The notes below the pieces were generated by a model. The model had not been told where the DNA came from. It made no database searches and worked only from the letters and a program-made list of their open reading frames with translations. From Blastomyces gilchristii SLH14081 (lineage: Eukaryota > Ascomycota > Eurotiomycetes > Onygenales > Ajellomycetaceae), in contig NW_003101681.1 in assembly GCF_000003855.2 (NCBI RefSeq), forward strand, positions 4,383,359 through 4,447,358: DNA of 64,000 bases, in the 5' to 3' direction. Shown here piece after piece: positions 1 through 10,573 of this stretch. A program made the translations under genes and the position numbers. Position 1 is the first letter of the stretch. Every line of letters starts with the position of its first letter.

Positions 1-2173
1 AATCTCAGAATCTACTTATTAATAATTATATTTTTATTAAACTTATTCTTCACTGTTAAAGTCTCTGATACTGATATCTTTATCTATTAAGAAGTTAGTA
101 CTGTAGTACTGTAGAAAAGCATGCTGTAGAAGAGTATATATACTATAGAAGAGTATAAGAGATACTGAAATTATCAACTTATTAACTTATAAAATATCTC
201 AGTTATCTGTTTCAACTGAAGTGAGATTCTCTTTAATCAGTGATTAATCTTTACAGTGCTTTTAATAGTAGTACTGACTAATCTCTTCTTAAGATCAGTT
301 ATTCTGAGATATTTTTTTATCTTAAAGATTCACACTTTCATCTTCTTTTACAGATAAGTAAGAGAGATCTTCTCAGTCTTGACAGAATCTATTAATACTT
401 AAAGCTTCAAGATTCTCACTCTGTACTACTTGAGCATCTGAGCTTCTTATCAGAGTTAATATAATATCTTCTTATAGAGTAGATAATACTTACAGAGAGA
501 TAGAAGTTATTATTATAGATATAATAAAAATAATGAGAGTAAGAGAAGAAGCAGATATATAAGATCTCTCTTTTCTTCAGCTGCTTAATATAGTGTAGAT
601 AAGTAATAATACTAATTAGAGACTGTATCAGAGCCTTCTTACAGAGAGAAGATAAAGAAATTATAGAACTCTGTGAATTCAACTCAGCAGTATCTTAAGC
701 AAAGCTCAGACATACTATAAGAGAAGAACTATGAATTAAGTTTCTTAAAGTCACTGTCTCTGAAATCAAGCTCTTTTCAGATTTCTCTCTGAATGATTAC
801 ACAGAGTTATACATTACTGTATTAACTGAGAGAGAGAACAGTGTTATAACAGTGATAGAGAGAGTAGAGAAAGAACTGAATATAGATAAACTAATTAGTA
901 GAAGAAATAACATCTCACTATAAAATACAGTGACTATCACTACAGCTGTAAGAGAAGTAGAAGAAGAAGAAGAAGAAGATATAATAATAAGAGTAGTACT
1001 CTTACAGTTTATTAACACTGCTGTCTCTATCTTTAACTGAGCTTTCTTAACAGTCACAGAGACTGTAGCTGCATTATAAAGATATTTACTTACTAGAAAA
1101 TATCAGAATAAGTTCTTTATTATTCTTCAAGAATAATACTCTCATATACTCACTGTTATAATTAAGAGAAGAAAGAAAGAAAAATATATTATAAAAGAGA
1201 AGAATCTTTTTAAAAAATTCTATTACTACTATTAGCTTTATCTCTAAAATATATCACTTTTATAGAGAATTTTATATATAGAACAGAATATAATAAGAGA
1301 TCTGTAAGTTACTTATTAACTATATTTTTCACATCTTAAATTAATATATAAGAAACTTACTTATCACATATTTGATTTAAATAAAGATGAGAAAAGAAAG
1401 ATTTATATAATTAGTAGAAAAACTCATCTATTTTTTTATATTATATATAGTATATACACTGTCAATTAATTAACAACTATTACTATATAATAAAGATAAC
1501 TCTTAATTCAGTAATTTTAAGAGTATTAAAACTATACTCTTAAAGAGAAGAGTATTATTATATTCTCAGCTATATTAAGATCTCACTGTAATTTTATATA
1601 ACTTATTACTTTTATATAGATAATTTTATCTTATCTGAACTAGTTTTTAATTACTCTATAATATTATTTAAATATATCATAGAAAGATCTGATTAATAAA
1701 TATAAGAATCTCACTTCTATATAAGATTAGCAGATTACTCTTTCTTAACAGTAAGATACTGCTAAGATATCACTTCAGCTATTCTTACTTATAGAATAAG
1801 AGAAGAGTATCTGTTTATTATCTATATAGAATAGCTAGATACTGATTTCTTATTAAAGAAGTCAGTGATTCATTTTTCTTCTACTGAAATATATATAAGA
1901 GTTACTGTATTTCTCATACAATCTTCTTAGTATACTAAGTATCATATCTGTGATATTCTCACAATAACTCTGTAGTCTACAAGCTCACTATTCAAGCAAG
2001 ATAGTTAAGCTCACTTATACAGCTTCTTAAACAACTACTTTTACATGACACTACTGACTAGTCACTGCTTCAGTTCCGTCATATTATAATACAATACAAA
2101 GAATCTTGCTATTTAATATAATGATAACATTGACAGATCTCTATAACTTGATCTCAAATCTAATATCATTAAA

Positions 2174-2665
2174 GCTGTCAGTGATGTCTTATTTACAGAT
2201 AATTCAGATTATTACTTTATATAAGAATATATCTTCAACCTATTCAGTGAGACTGTTGATTGAAAATTAAATAGATAGATAATTATAACTATATCTATCA
2301 CAGAAGCTAAGCTTGTTACTATTTTACAAGCTGATAAGAAGTTTATCTGATGAAATAGATTCTTTCAATATATTTAATTTAAACCTGATCACAAGATATG
2401 TATTCAATGTGATAACTATCAAACTGTTAATATTCTTATGAAGAAAGATCTCTCTATAATTATAAAGCTCTGTTATGTTGATATATATGAAAGCTGACTC
2501 TGAGAATGTATTCAATTCAGTGATATTAGAGTTGATTAAGTGTCTACAGCTCAGATGCTAGTGAATGGCCTCACTAAGACTCTGCCATGCCAGAAACATA
2601 CAGAATTCATCAAGATACTAGGCCTAGTTGATATATCAGATATCATTGAGATGCAAGCAGAATAA
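2174..2665 (+). pseudogene. copia pol remnant, RNase H C-terminal part
   Basis: A single reading frame of about 163 codons ends in TAA at 2663-2665. It keeps hallmarks of the copia RNase H region: a TEAKLVTIL segment, the CIQCDNYQTVNIL segment corresponding to the conserved QCDN-QT motif, and a C-terminal QMLVNGLTKTLP segment followed by LGLVD. The frame has several internal stops. Two adjacent TGA codons sit where relatives have Trp-Trp, and a TAA sits at another expected Trp. No frameshift is needed to follow it, so the damage looks like transitions only. It is inactive. Relatives are known from many fungal copia elements; the assignment to copia is firm, the subfamily is not. Confidence 0.82.
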
Positions 2666-2765
2666 ATAATCTATCTTGATATAATCTCTATAGATTCATC
2701 TACACTTTTTTTATTGCAGCTTCATTTATACTTTCTTTTACATGTTATATTTGCTGAAGAGGGTG

Positions 2766-3033
2766 TGTCAGGAAAAAGAGGTTATACACTACTGAATATC
2801 ATCAATATCATATTACTACAATATTTCTCATTATCATCAGCTTACTACAATGCTTGTCTAATACTCACTTATACTAGCTCTCTTAGCTCGCACATATATT
2901 TTACTATAAATAGCTCTATCTTTTGTATGAAATAGATATATTAGATAGTGCACAGATAATATAACAAGCAGATCTTGATACACATAAGATTCATATGTCT
3001 CCAACATATTCATCCGTGACACTCATTCCGACA
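2766..3033 (+). repeat. 3' LTR of the plus-strand copia element (268 bp)
   Basis: It begins TGTCAGGAA and ends TTCCGACA, which form near-perfect inverted termini of the TG..CA type. It lies 100 bp after the pol stop and directly follows a purine-rich tract (GAAGAGGG then TG). The 5' LTR is not in the window, so the limits rest on the termini alone. Confidence 0.65.
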
Positions 3034-3040
3034 CACTTCT

Positions 3041-3156
3041 TGTGGGATGGTTAATCTGTTGTATTCGTGTAGAAAGAGCTAGCTATATATATTACATATG
3101 AGATCACGTGTAGGCGGAGCGGTCGCTACGGCAACGCCACTAGGGCGGATGCTACA
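3041..3156 (-). repeat. 3' LTR of the minus-strand copia element (left end)
   Basis: This 116 bp repeat, TGTGGGATGG...GATGCTACA on the plus strand, is repeated at 8114-8229 with two differences. Near position 27 CG here is CA in the other copy; near position 33 AGAAAG here is AGGAAG there. It keeps many CpG dinucleotides in its GC-rich half (about 3107-3156), in contrast to the neighbouring internal region. It is preceded by the target duplication CTTCT at 3036-3040. Confidence 0.95.
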
Positions 3157-3168
3157 CTCCCCCTCGCA
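3157..3168 (-). other. Polypurine tract of the minus-strand copia element
   Basis: Read on the minus strand, the bases next to the 3' LTR are GCGAGGGGGAG, a typical polypurine tract for plus-strand DNA priming. It keeps a CpG and a run of five G, both almost absent from the internal region. Confidence 0.75.
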
Positions 3169-3189
3169 TCACCATGTGAGATCACAAAT

Positions 3190-4440
3190 ATCATAATAAA
3201 GAATCAATCATCTCTTGCAGATTTAGCTATGTCATTCTCAAATTCATTCAAATCATGCTACCTGTATTGAGTTTGTGTATTCTGTCTCTCTTCACCTGTA
3301 AAACCTAGTAAATCAAGAAATTGATGAAATGCAATTATGCTCAAGAGTTTAGTCAATTCATCTGCTGTCATTTCTTCAGTTGGAATGTAATTAATTGAGA
3401 TTATGCCATTATTCAACTGGCTGCGGGTGTAATGAAATCAGGTGTCAATATGCTTGCTTCTCACAGTGATTGCAGTCACTGTGACAAGATCAATTGCTTT
3501 CTTATTATCTGTCTTAATTGGCAGAGAGTCTTCTGTTTCAATGAAGCTCAGATTCATCATTATACTTCTCAATCATGTTGCTTTGTATACAGCATCACTC
3601 AATGCCACATATTCAGCCTCATTAGAGCTTAAGAATACACAGGGTTGCTTGCTCAATCATCATGAAATCAGCATGTTTCTCAATTTGAAGATGTAACTGA
3701 ATGTAGATTTATGATCATTATTCAACAGGCTGGCTCAATCAGAATCTGTATATCTGACTGGCATGTATGTTACATTCAGAAATTCATTCTCAGATCTCTC
3801 ATCATCATTCTTTGTGTAGAATATGCCAATCTCATGTATTTCTTTCAAATATTGAATGATGTGTAATAGAGTCTTTCATACCTTAGAGGTGAGAGCAGTG
3901 TTCTTCTGTGTCAGTAGAGATATCATGTGAGTGATATTCAGCTGCAGCTTGATAGCTAAGTATTGCAGATATTCAACATCATGCTGAAATTATTACTTTG
4001 TAAAACTGCTTTTCTTTTCAGAGACAGGGAAGTCATCTAGATGTAGATTCTTATTCATGAGTGTATAAACAGCAGTTGCATTATCTAGATAAAAATCTTC
4101 TATCAATTCATTGATGTAATGTCAGAGTATTAATTTAATTTCACTCTTTATATATTTCACTTTCATTTCCAGATATTTTGTGAATTTCTTTAAGTCTTTG
4201 ATCTCTAGTTTTTGCTGTAAAATGTTGATAAGTTAATCAGCATTCTTCAGAGCATCTGCAAAGATATGAAGATCATCAATATATATGATTATATATAGGT
4301 GTTTTCAGGCTGAATGCTTTCAAAGAGTAGAGTTATAAGAACTTGAGCTGAAGTCATTTTCTCACAGTATAGCTGTCAAGTAGTCATACTATATTTTAAC
4401 AGCTGAATTCAATTCATATAGAGATTCTTCAACTGCACAG
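3190..4440 (-). pseudogene. copia pol remnant, reverse transcriptase and RNase H
   Basis: One continuous frame of over 400 codons can be read with no frameshift, but with about a dozen stops. Landmarks in order are SLYELNSAVKI (relatives have SLYGLKQS), the catalytic YIDDLHIFADA at about 4285-4250, KYLEMKVKYI, YTDSD, then RNase H SSNEAEYVALSDAVYKAT and TDNKKAIDLV, RSKHIDT and YIPTEEMTADELTKLL. Stops fall where relatives have Trp (before the ASLLNN, LRSIM and KHS segments) and once at Arg (after HIDT). At least ten Gln codons are intact and no Trp codon remains. The element cannot encode an active polymerase. Confidence 0.9.
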
Positions 4441-6047
4441 ATGAGTATATACTGAGTTTCTTATTCAAAGTCTGTAAGTTATCTTATATAGACTGTTTTT
4501 CCTAATCTATCATACAGATATATCATTACTATATTCACTTATTATAGAGTTCAATCACACTTTACAGCAATTATAAACATCATTCAATTTGTTATATCTG
4601 TAATCACAGGAGTGTAAGTCTTCTGATGAGTGTCTTTCTTCAATCAGTTACTATATATGACTCATTGAGATTTTCATAATATATTATTCTTATCAGTATT
4701 GAAATCATCAGAGCAGTTCTTTTCAACAAATACTCAGTGATTAGGTGCCACTGATTCATTATATGAGATGTCAGAATATGAAATAAGTGTTCAGGTCTTG
4801 TGTCTCTCAAGGTCAGATATTTTATATTGTATTGATTTCTTTCAATAATCTCTCACTGCTTCTGGTCTACTCATAGCATTCTTGTGTGATTTCAGAAGAG
4901 AATCAGTAATGAGAGTGAGAGTGTAAGCTGCAAATGTCTTTATCAGCTGTATTCAATCTGTACTCATCAATTCAGAAATGTCAGAATCTTTCACTAAATA
5001 GATGATAGAAACAGTGTCAGTTACTGCAGTTGTAGTAGTTATAGTAATCTTCAGCATTTCTTATACTTTTACAGGGAAAATCACATCACTTGTATCAATA
5101 ATTTTATCTGTTGTAGAACTTCACAAGTGATAGATTGAACATTTGCAGAATTTAATAAGCTTATATAAATCAGCTCATGCAGACAACTTATTCAATGACT
5201 TCTATAATTCATGAAGATGAGCAAAAACATCAGTTTCAAGCTCATGAAAATGTGTGATCTGTAGTGAGATGTTTATCAATGCTGAAAAAGAAATTGTATA
5301 AGAGCTATGAACAGCTTCTTTACTATCATCATCTACAACTGCAGGTCAATACTTTTCATTATATAGAATCATAGATGTGAGTGTATTATTTGTGATTGAA
5401 ACAACTGTTTCTAGAATGTTCATTCAGAATTTCTTCAGAATCTTCTTACTGATAAGAACTGCTCTGATGTGAGTCATAATTGTATGTATTCTGCACTCAG
5501 ACACATCATCTTGATATAATGATTGAGAAGTAGTTGATTTTCATACTGTGCTATGATTAATGAACAATGCTGTAATCTTCATAAATCTGAATACATTATC
5601 AACATCAGTTCTGACATATACTGATGCAGTAAAACCTAGGTTCTTCATGAATTGAACTCAGTGTGTATAGTAATTGTAAGCTTGATTCTTGATATGTAAG
5701 AAATAGATTCATCTATATCTGATTGTATTATCTGTGATTAATATGTAATATTTATTACTCTGCTGTGATTTAACAGAGTAATCTGTAGACTTGCTCAATG
5801 TTCACTCATCATCTGTAAGATTAATATAAATCTGCTTCATTGAGTGTACTGCCTGTAATATAAGAGTGATTGAGTATTTACATGTTATACCTGCTTTAAC
5901 ACAGGTGTTGTAAAAGAAATTGATCTTGATGTCTTTGATATGAATATCAGATAGTGAATTCTTTGTCAATGCTATAATAGCTTCTGTGTGTATATGTTTC
6001 AGGTCAACATATCACTCTGCAAGTGTTTTTACAGTTGTAGATGATTC

Positions 6048-6479
6048 TTAATGTTGAGATTGATTAATGATAAGATCATTGTCATCAATAGTGATCATGG
6101 CTTTAGCATAGTCATTATTATATACATATGATTTCACTGTGAAGTAGACTGCTTTAGACTTATAATGTACATCAACTTCTGACATTCTTTCAATTATTTT
6201 ATAAATTGAGTTTTGAGATATACAGATTGCAGTGAACATCACTTCACTTGATACTTTAATGATGAAATAGAATGAGATGTTCAAGCTTGAAAGCTTATAT
6301 TGAAAACTCTGATTCTTCAACCTGATAAATGATAATAGATTGACTGTGAGATTGAAAATATAATAAACATTGCAGATAGTGATATTCTCTTCTTCAGATT
6401 CTAGAAGAAGATTGCTGATCTCTTTGATATAGCTGTAATCTCTGTTCACTGTGTGAATCTTTATATTGTCATTGTACAT
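6048..6479 (-). pseudogene. copia pol remnant, protease/gag-pre-integrase segment
   Basis: An open stretch of 143 codons contains a segment reading ITICNVYYIFNLTVNLLSFI. It matches the copia pattern in which a non-polar strand is followed by V-Y-x-P/F-x-L-x-x-NLLS, found between protease and integrase. The active-site Asp-Ser-Gly of the protease is not visible in this piece. Upstream and downstream the same strand is broken by stops. Integrase should lie at about 4900-6040, where I see no intact zinc-binding motif. Confidence 0.65.
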
Positions 6480-6799
6480 CTTTCACTGAATGAGAAACTG
6501 CTTTTCATCTGTTATATGAAAACTTGCACATGTGTCAAGAAATCAAGATTTACTTATTATATCAATAGTTGCTGAAAAAGCAATTGCTGTGTTGACAGCT
6601 GCAGATTATGAGATTATAAGATCAGAGAATTTCTTCTTCTTATCATCTTTATTCTTCTTTTTACTCTTACACTTGCTATGTCTGCTGATACTAGTATTGT
6701 TGCTATTATTCTTCTCAGATGTAATGATATATTTCTTGTTTAACTCATATTACTATTCAGTAGCAAGTTCTGAATATAGATGTCAACAGGTGTTTTTCC

Positions 6800-7877
6800 A
6801 GTGTCATCTCAAACTGCATATCTCACATTTGAAACTGTGTGTGAATAATGTAGAGAGAGTTGTGATAGTTACATTAGCTTGCTGAGACTTAGAATTTTCA
6901 TTCTTGAACTTGCTTGTACAGTTTATCAACTGTTTCATGAGATTATCAATATCAATGTTGTGTATAGAGTTCTGATCAGATATGTAGAAATTGTCTAAAC
7001 ATGTCTTGATAAAAGACTTTTGATGCTTCTTCAGATCAATAAGAAAGAGATTATAATAGAAGTCTTCTGAGTTATTTATCAATTTCTTATAATATATAAC
7101 TAGATAATGAAATCTTCTCTGAAATGCCAGATAATTGTTATCTCTGATATGTAAGATGATGAATTCTTTCACAATATTTATACATTTCTCTGCAAGTGAG
7201 ACAGTATATTCAACTTCAATTCTTTCTCATAGCATGACTGTATTATCTGGCTCAAGAGTTTCAATGATTGTATGTACAGATTCTAATAAGAACTGTAACA
7301 TACATTGATACAGTGCTTTGATATGAATACTTTATTTTTCAGCACTTAATGTATCTTGACTGATGTCTTCTGAACAGATATGTTAATTCTTTGTAAGAAT
7401 GTCAGATCTGCTGATGACTTCAGTATCTGTAAGAATTTCTGTACATCAGATCTTGTAGTTATTGTTATCAAATGTGATTACAGCTTTGATATTCATGACT
7501 TTTTGAATATTCTTTTGATATCTGTAGATCTCAGATTTGAAATCATCTACTGCAGAGATGACTACTCAATATGTACTTATTCTGTCACAGAATATTATCA
7601 GATTATTGAATGTCATTGATATCATATCATCTGAACTCATTCTAGGTATGATACTTGTGTGTCACACTTCTGTACATATTGCTTATAAGCTTGAAATATT
7701 ATCATCTGATTCATGATCTGCTCTGCTATTTATAGATGACTTCATGATCTCTTCTGTGACTTCTATATATTGTATAGTATCTATTTCCTCTGATTCTTCA
7801 TTGATAGATATCTGAGTGTGAAAATATGAATATAAAGTTCTTCTTCTATCACTCTGTGATGTAGACATACCACTCAT
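6800..7877 (-). pseudogene. copia gag remnant
   Basis: The first open stretch after the 5' LTR is 7877-7683 (starts MSGMSTSQSDRRR). After stops, a longer piece at 7172-6804 is rich in Lys, Asn and Ile and ends near a Cys-x2-Cys (CEIC), possibly the start of a zinc knuckle. Position and composition fit a copia Gag. No confident domain match can be made by eye, and the frame is interrupted by several stops. Confidence 0.55.
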
Positions 7878-8095
7878 CAGTCAAAGAAGAATTGAATGAA
7901 GGAATTGAAAAGAAAAAAAACATGTTATATTATACTGAAGAATTCTGCTATTTCAATCACTGATCAAGCAGATACACTTGTAATGTGCAATGTAAATATG
8001 ATAAAAGAATTCTTCTATTTGAAGTGAACACATTCAATGCTTACACAGGTGTTTTTAAACAAAAGTAAAAAAAATGTAATCCTTTGTAAAAATAT

Positions 8096-8113
8096 GCTAT
8101 CCGGGCTATAACC
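8096..8113 (-). other. Probable primer-binding region of the minus-strand copia element
   Basis: Directly inside the 5' LTR the minus strand reads GGTTATAGCCCGGATAGC. It keeps CpG and GG/CC dinucleotides although the adjacent internal sequence lacks them. It does not start with the common TGG. Its complement looks more like an anticodon stem-loop than a tRNA 3' end, which would fit half-tRNA priming as known for Drosophila copia. The matching tRNA was not identified. Confidence 0.5.
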
Positions 8114-8229
8114 TGTGGGATGGTTAATCTGTTGTATTCATGTAGGAAGAGCTAGCTATATATATTACATATGAGATCACGTGTAGGCGGAGCGGTCGCT
8201 ACGGCAACGCCACTAGGGCGGATGCTACA
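8114..8229 (-). repeat. 5' LTR of the minus-strand copia element (right end)
   Basis: This 116 bp repeat is identical to 3041-3156 except for two G/A differences. It is followed by the second copy of the target duplication, CTTCT, at 8230-8234. It contains a CACGTG core at about 8179-8184. As the 5' LTR of a minus-strand element it would hold the promoter; no TATA assignment is made. Confidence 0.95.
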
Positions 8230-8234
8230 CTTCT

Positions 8235-9108
8235 TATCACAAGCTTGATGTTATACTGTACCACCTTGAAGCCTCAGCACAACTTGGCGCTTTTCTCTTG
8301 CCCTGTTCCATTGCTAAATAAGAAAGACATGAATGATAGCCTGGCTCCATTTGGCTTGAAATAAAAAGGGCAAACTGGACGACAGATGAAGAGGTTGCTC
8401 TTCCGCTCTGAGCACGACGATCGCTGCGAACCTCCTGGCATTAAAGCCTGAAAGTCGCAAGGGTAAGTAGAAGGAAAAGAGCTGTAGGCCATCCCAGCTA
8501 CTCGATCTCAAGGTGTAGAGGAGCAATCCCCTAAGCACTCCTGGAGTAGCTAACCAGCTGAGCAGCCTTAAGCGCCTGGTAAATGTTCATATGGGCCAAG
8601 AAACTAGATCATTCGAGCAACCCAAGTGTCATACCGCTAGCACATTCAGTATAGTCTCCTATCACCCCTTGCGAAGGGCGTGGCACCTACTTTCAGAGCT
8701 CGCCACACTTTGTTTATTTACTCACCCCGAGTCCTCAGCCTCATCAAGAACAAGATGCATTACAATCAGTTTAGACCTCTGGACATGTTCAAGTGGCCTG
8801 GTGGTTGAAAGACAGAGAAAGAGAGAAAAGATGTTTTGCTGTGATCAGACAGTGCGGTATCTGTTCATATGAAGGCAGGAAAAGAAGGGAATGTTTAGAG
8901 CAATTGTCTCAAGAAAAGTGATTGACATGCTAGATCTTGAATGCCCCCAAATAGAGTATTCCAATTATTTACTTGTACACAACATCTTTATAGTATTGTA
9001 AGATCTATAACAGTGTAGCCAGGCTCCACTACTGATTCTTTGGTGATCGACTGGTCAACATGGGCACATGAGAGGGCTAACACTTTCTACTGCAGGGGGA
9101 AGAATTTA
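8235..9108. other. Intergenic, nothing recognised
   Basis: Composition returns abruptly to normal GC after the retrotransposon. Short open frames exist on both strands but have no recognisable motif and overlap each other. The right part would be the 3' flank of the minus-strand kinase gene. Confidence 0.5.
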
Positions 9109-10573
9109 TTATTCAACACCTTGAAGCCAAGGGTGTTTGACAACCTGGCCAGCAGAAAGACGTTTCTCTGGTGAAAACTGAAGAAGTTTAAACAGTAAAT
9201 CCTCAAGCTCGCTGGCCTCAGCTTCTGTCAAGCGCGTCCCCAGCGGTTCAAGCCAGCTATGTGTTGAATAGGAGTCCAGATCAACCTGTCCGTCTTCCGC
9301 CCCAATATCCCTAACCTGCTGGCCCAGTGGATACTCCACTGCCAGTGGTATTCCATTCAGCCATGAATCCCTCGGCTTTCCATCATTGTTGTTGAAATAA
9401 GTCTGGCGCGCTGTCCAGGCACTCCACCAGGGCTCTGGTAATTTTCCAAATGTCTGGACGATTTGCCGAAGCACCTCGTCTGGTCCGCCAAAAAAGGAAG
9501 CAAATAGCTGTGTCCCGGCGCGGATTTCATAGATGATGCATCCCAGCGCCCACAGATCGGCCCATACACTGGCCTTGGCATCAAATATCCCCTCGGGCGC
9601 AAGATATGAGAATGGAGTCCTGAGTCCCGTGGCAGGGGGGGAGTTTGATAGAAAAGATTCCCCAAAATCAATCAGTTGAATGTTCCCGGTGAAATGGCGG
9701 GTGTCAAGGTCTGAGATCTGAAGGGGCGCGACCAAAAATTCCGGCGCGCAAACACTCTGTTCTGCAGAAAGGGGGCGTAGACTCTCTGTGACTGGAGGCC
9801 CGAATTGCTTTGTTATATCTTGATCTGACCATTTGATATCGGCCAGCTGGAAAAGAATGTTTGATGCAGTGAGGTCTGTAGCATATGGGGGTTAGTTCAT
9901 GCACTTGTAGGATAATGGTGGACTAGTAGTAGTAGATACCTCCATGAACAACACCCTGAGAATGTAAAAATTCTATAGCTAGCCCTACCTGCTTTGCAAT
10001 TTGGCGTGCGGCATGGCCTCGCAGGCGGCGACATCCTCCAGGCTGGCCGGGTGATTCTGATAGTTGGCTTAAACTGGGGCCAGCAAACAGTGATACAAGG
10101 CAGGTATGACGGCCATTAGGCCCCTCTGTGTGAAAGCAGTCATGCAGTGGCAAGATGTATTCACGGCCTAATGTGTGGGATGGATTGTTTTGAAGATAGC
10201 GAAGAATTTCAGGTTCAGGGCAGGCATTTGATCTCTCCGCTGTAAGAATTTTCAGGGATACAAGTCGTTGTGATAGTTCATCCCGGGCCAACCATACAGT
10301 TGAGCTTCCCCCGAAGCCTAATTTGTGCAGCACGCGGTATCTTCCGTGAGAAAAAGCATCACCAAGTTGGACAGGGTGAAATCCACCCTTTCGATAGTTC
10401 TCAACATCCTCAATATTATCGATGGAGGGGGGTTGATACGCCAATTGAGCAGTACTCATGTTGCGAGTGATGAAGATCTGGAATAATTTAGGGAATATTC
10501 GGGGCGAGGCGTTCAACAGCTGCTGTGTGTGAACGAGCTGGAAACGAATCGAATGTGATGAGGGAGCAATCAT
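9109..10573 (-). CDS. SRPK-like serine/threonine protein kinase
   Basis: Two exons, 10573-9940 and 9875-9109, encode 466 residues. The 64 bp intron (9876-9939) starts GTATCT, has a CTAAC branch site and splits the catalytic HGD aspartate codon (residue 212). Seen motifs are a glycine-rich loop LGFGGSSTV (85-93), Lys108 in LVSLKIL, HGDLTASN (210-217), DFG (281-283), APE (304-306), DLWALG, and a C-terminal RLSAGQVVKHPWLQ. The lead-in YRKGGFHPVQLGD is typical of fungal SRPK-type kinases, which phosphorylate SR-type proteins. Many fungal paralogues are of unknown function. All catalytic residues are present, so it should be active. The first Met is used; Met39 (MSTAQLAY) is an alternative start, and the extension before it is basic and presequence-like. 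It is the only intact gene in this decayed stretch. Confidence 0.88.

Larger units (their letters stand above)
1..3033 (+). mobile_element. Partial Ty1/copia retrotransposon, plus strand, 3' part only
   Basis: The 5' end lies outside the window, or is lost in the first 2 kb. The recognisable part is the RNase H end of pol (about 2174-2665), followed by a purine-rich tract at about 2752-2765 and a 3' LTR at 2766-3033. Bases 1 to about 2150 have the same AT-rich, CpG-free composition and purine-rich trinucleotide runs (for example 960-981). I could not assign gag, integrase or reverse transcriptase motifs there, so membership of that stretch in the same element is inferred from composition and position. 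Confidence 0.7.
3041..8229 (-). mobile_element. Complete but coding-dead Ty1/copia retrotransposon, minus strand
   Basis: The 5189 bp unit is bounded by two 116 bp LTRs and flanked by a perfect 5 bp duplication, CTTCT, at 3036-3040 and 8230-8234. On the minus strand the order is 5' LTR (8114-8229), primer-binding region, gag (about 6800-7877), a gag-pre-integrase segment (about 6048-6479), integrase, reverse transcriptase and RNase H (about 3190-4440), polypurine tract and 3' LTR (3041-3156). RT before RNase H at the 3' end, after integrase, is the copia order. Coding is destroyed by stop codons, while the termini are intact. The two LTRs differ at only two positions. Confidence 0.93.

Noticed and set aside
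3190..7877. TGA decoded as Trp in the copia element (alternative code)
   Set aside because: TGA does fall at expected Trp positions, but TAG and TAA also occur at such positions and TGA replaces an Arg. Glycine-to-Arg/Glu changes fit the same G-to-A process. Directed mutation is simpler.
8096..8229. The CpG-rich half of the LTR as a CpG island or structural RNA gene
   Set aside because: It is part of the LTR present at both ends of the element. Its CpG content stands out only because the internal region is depleted.
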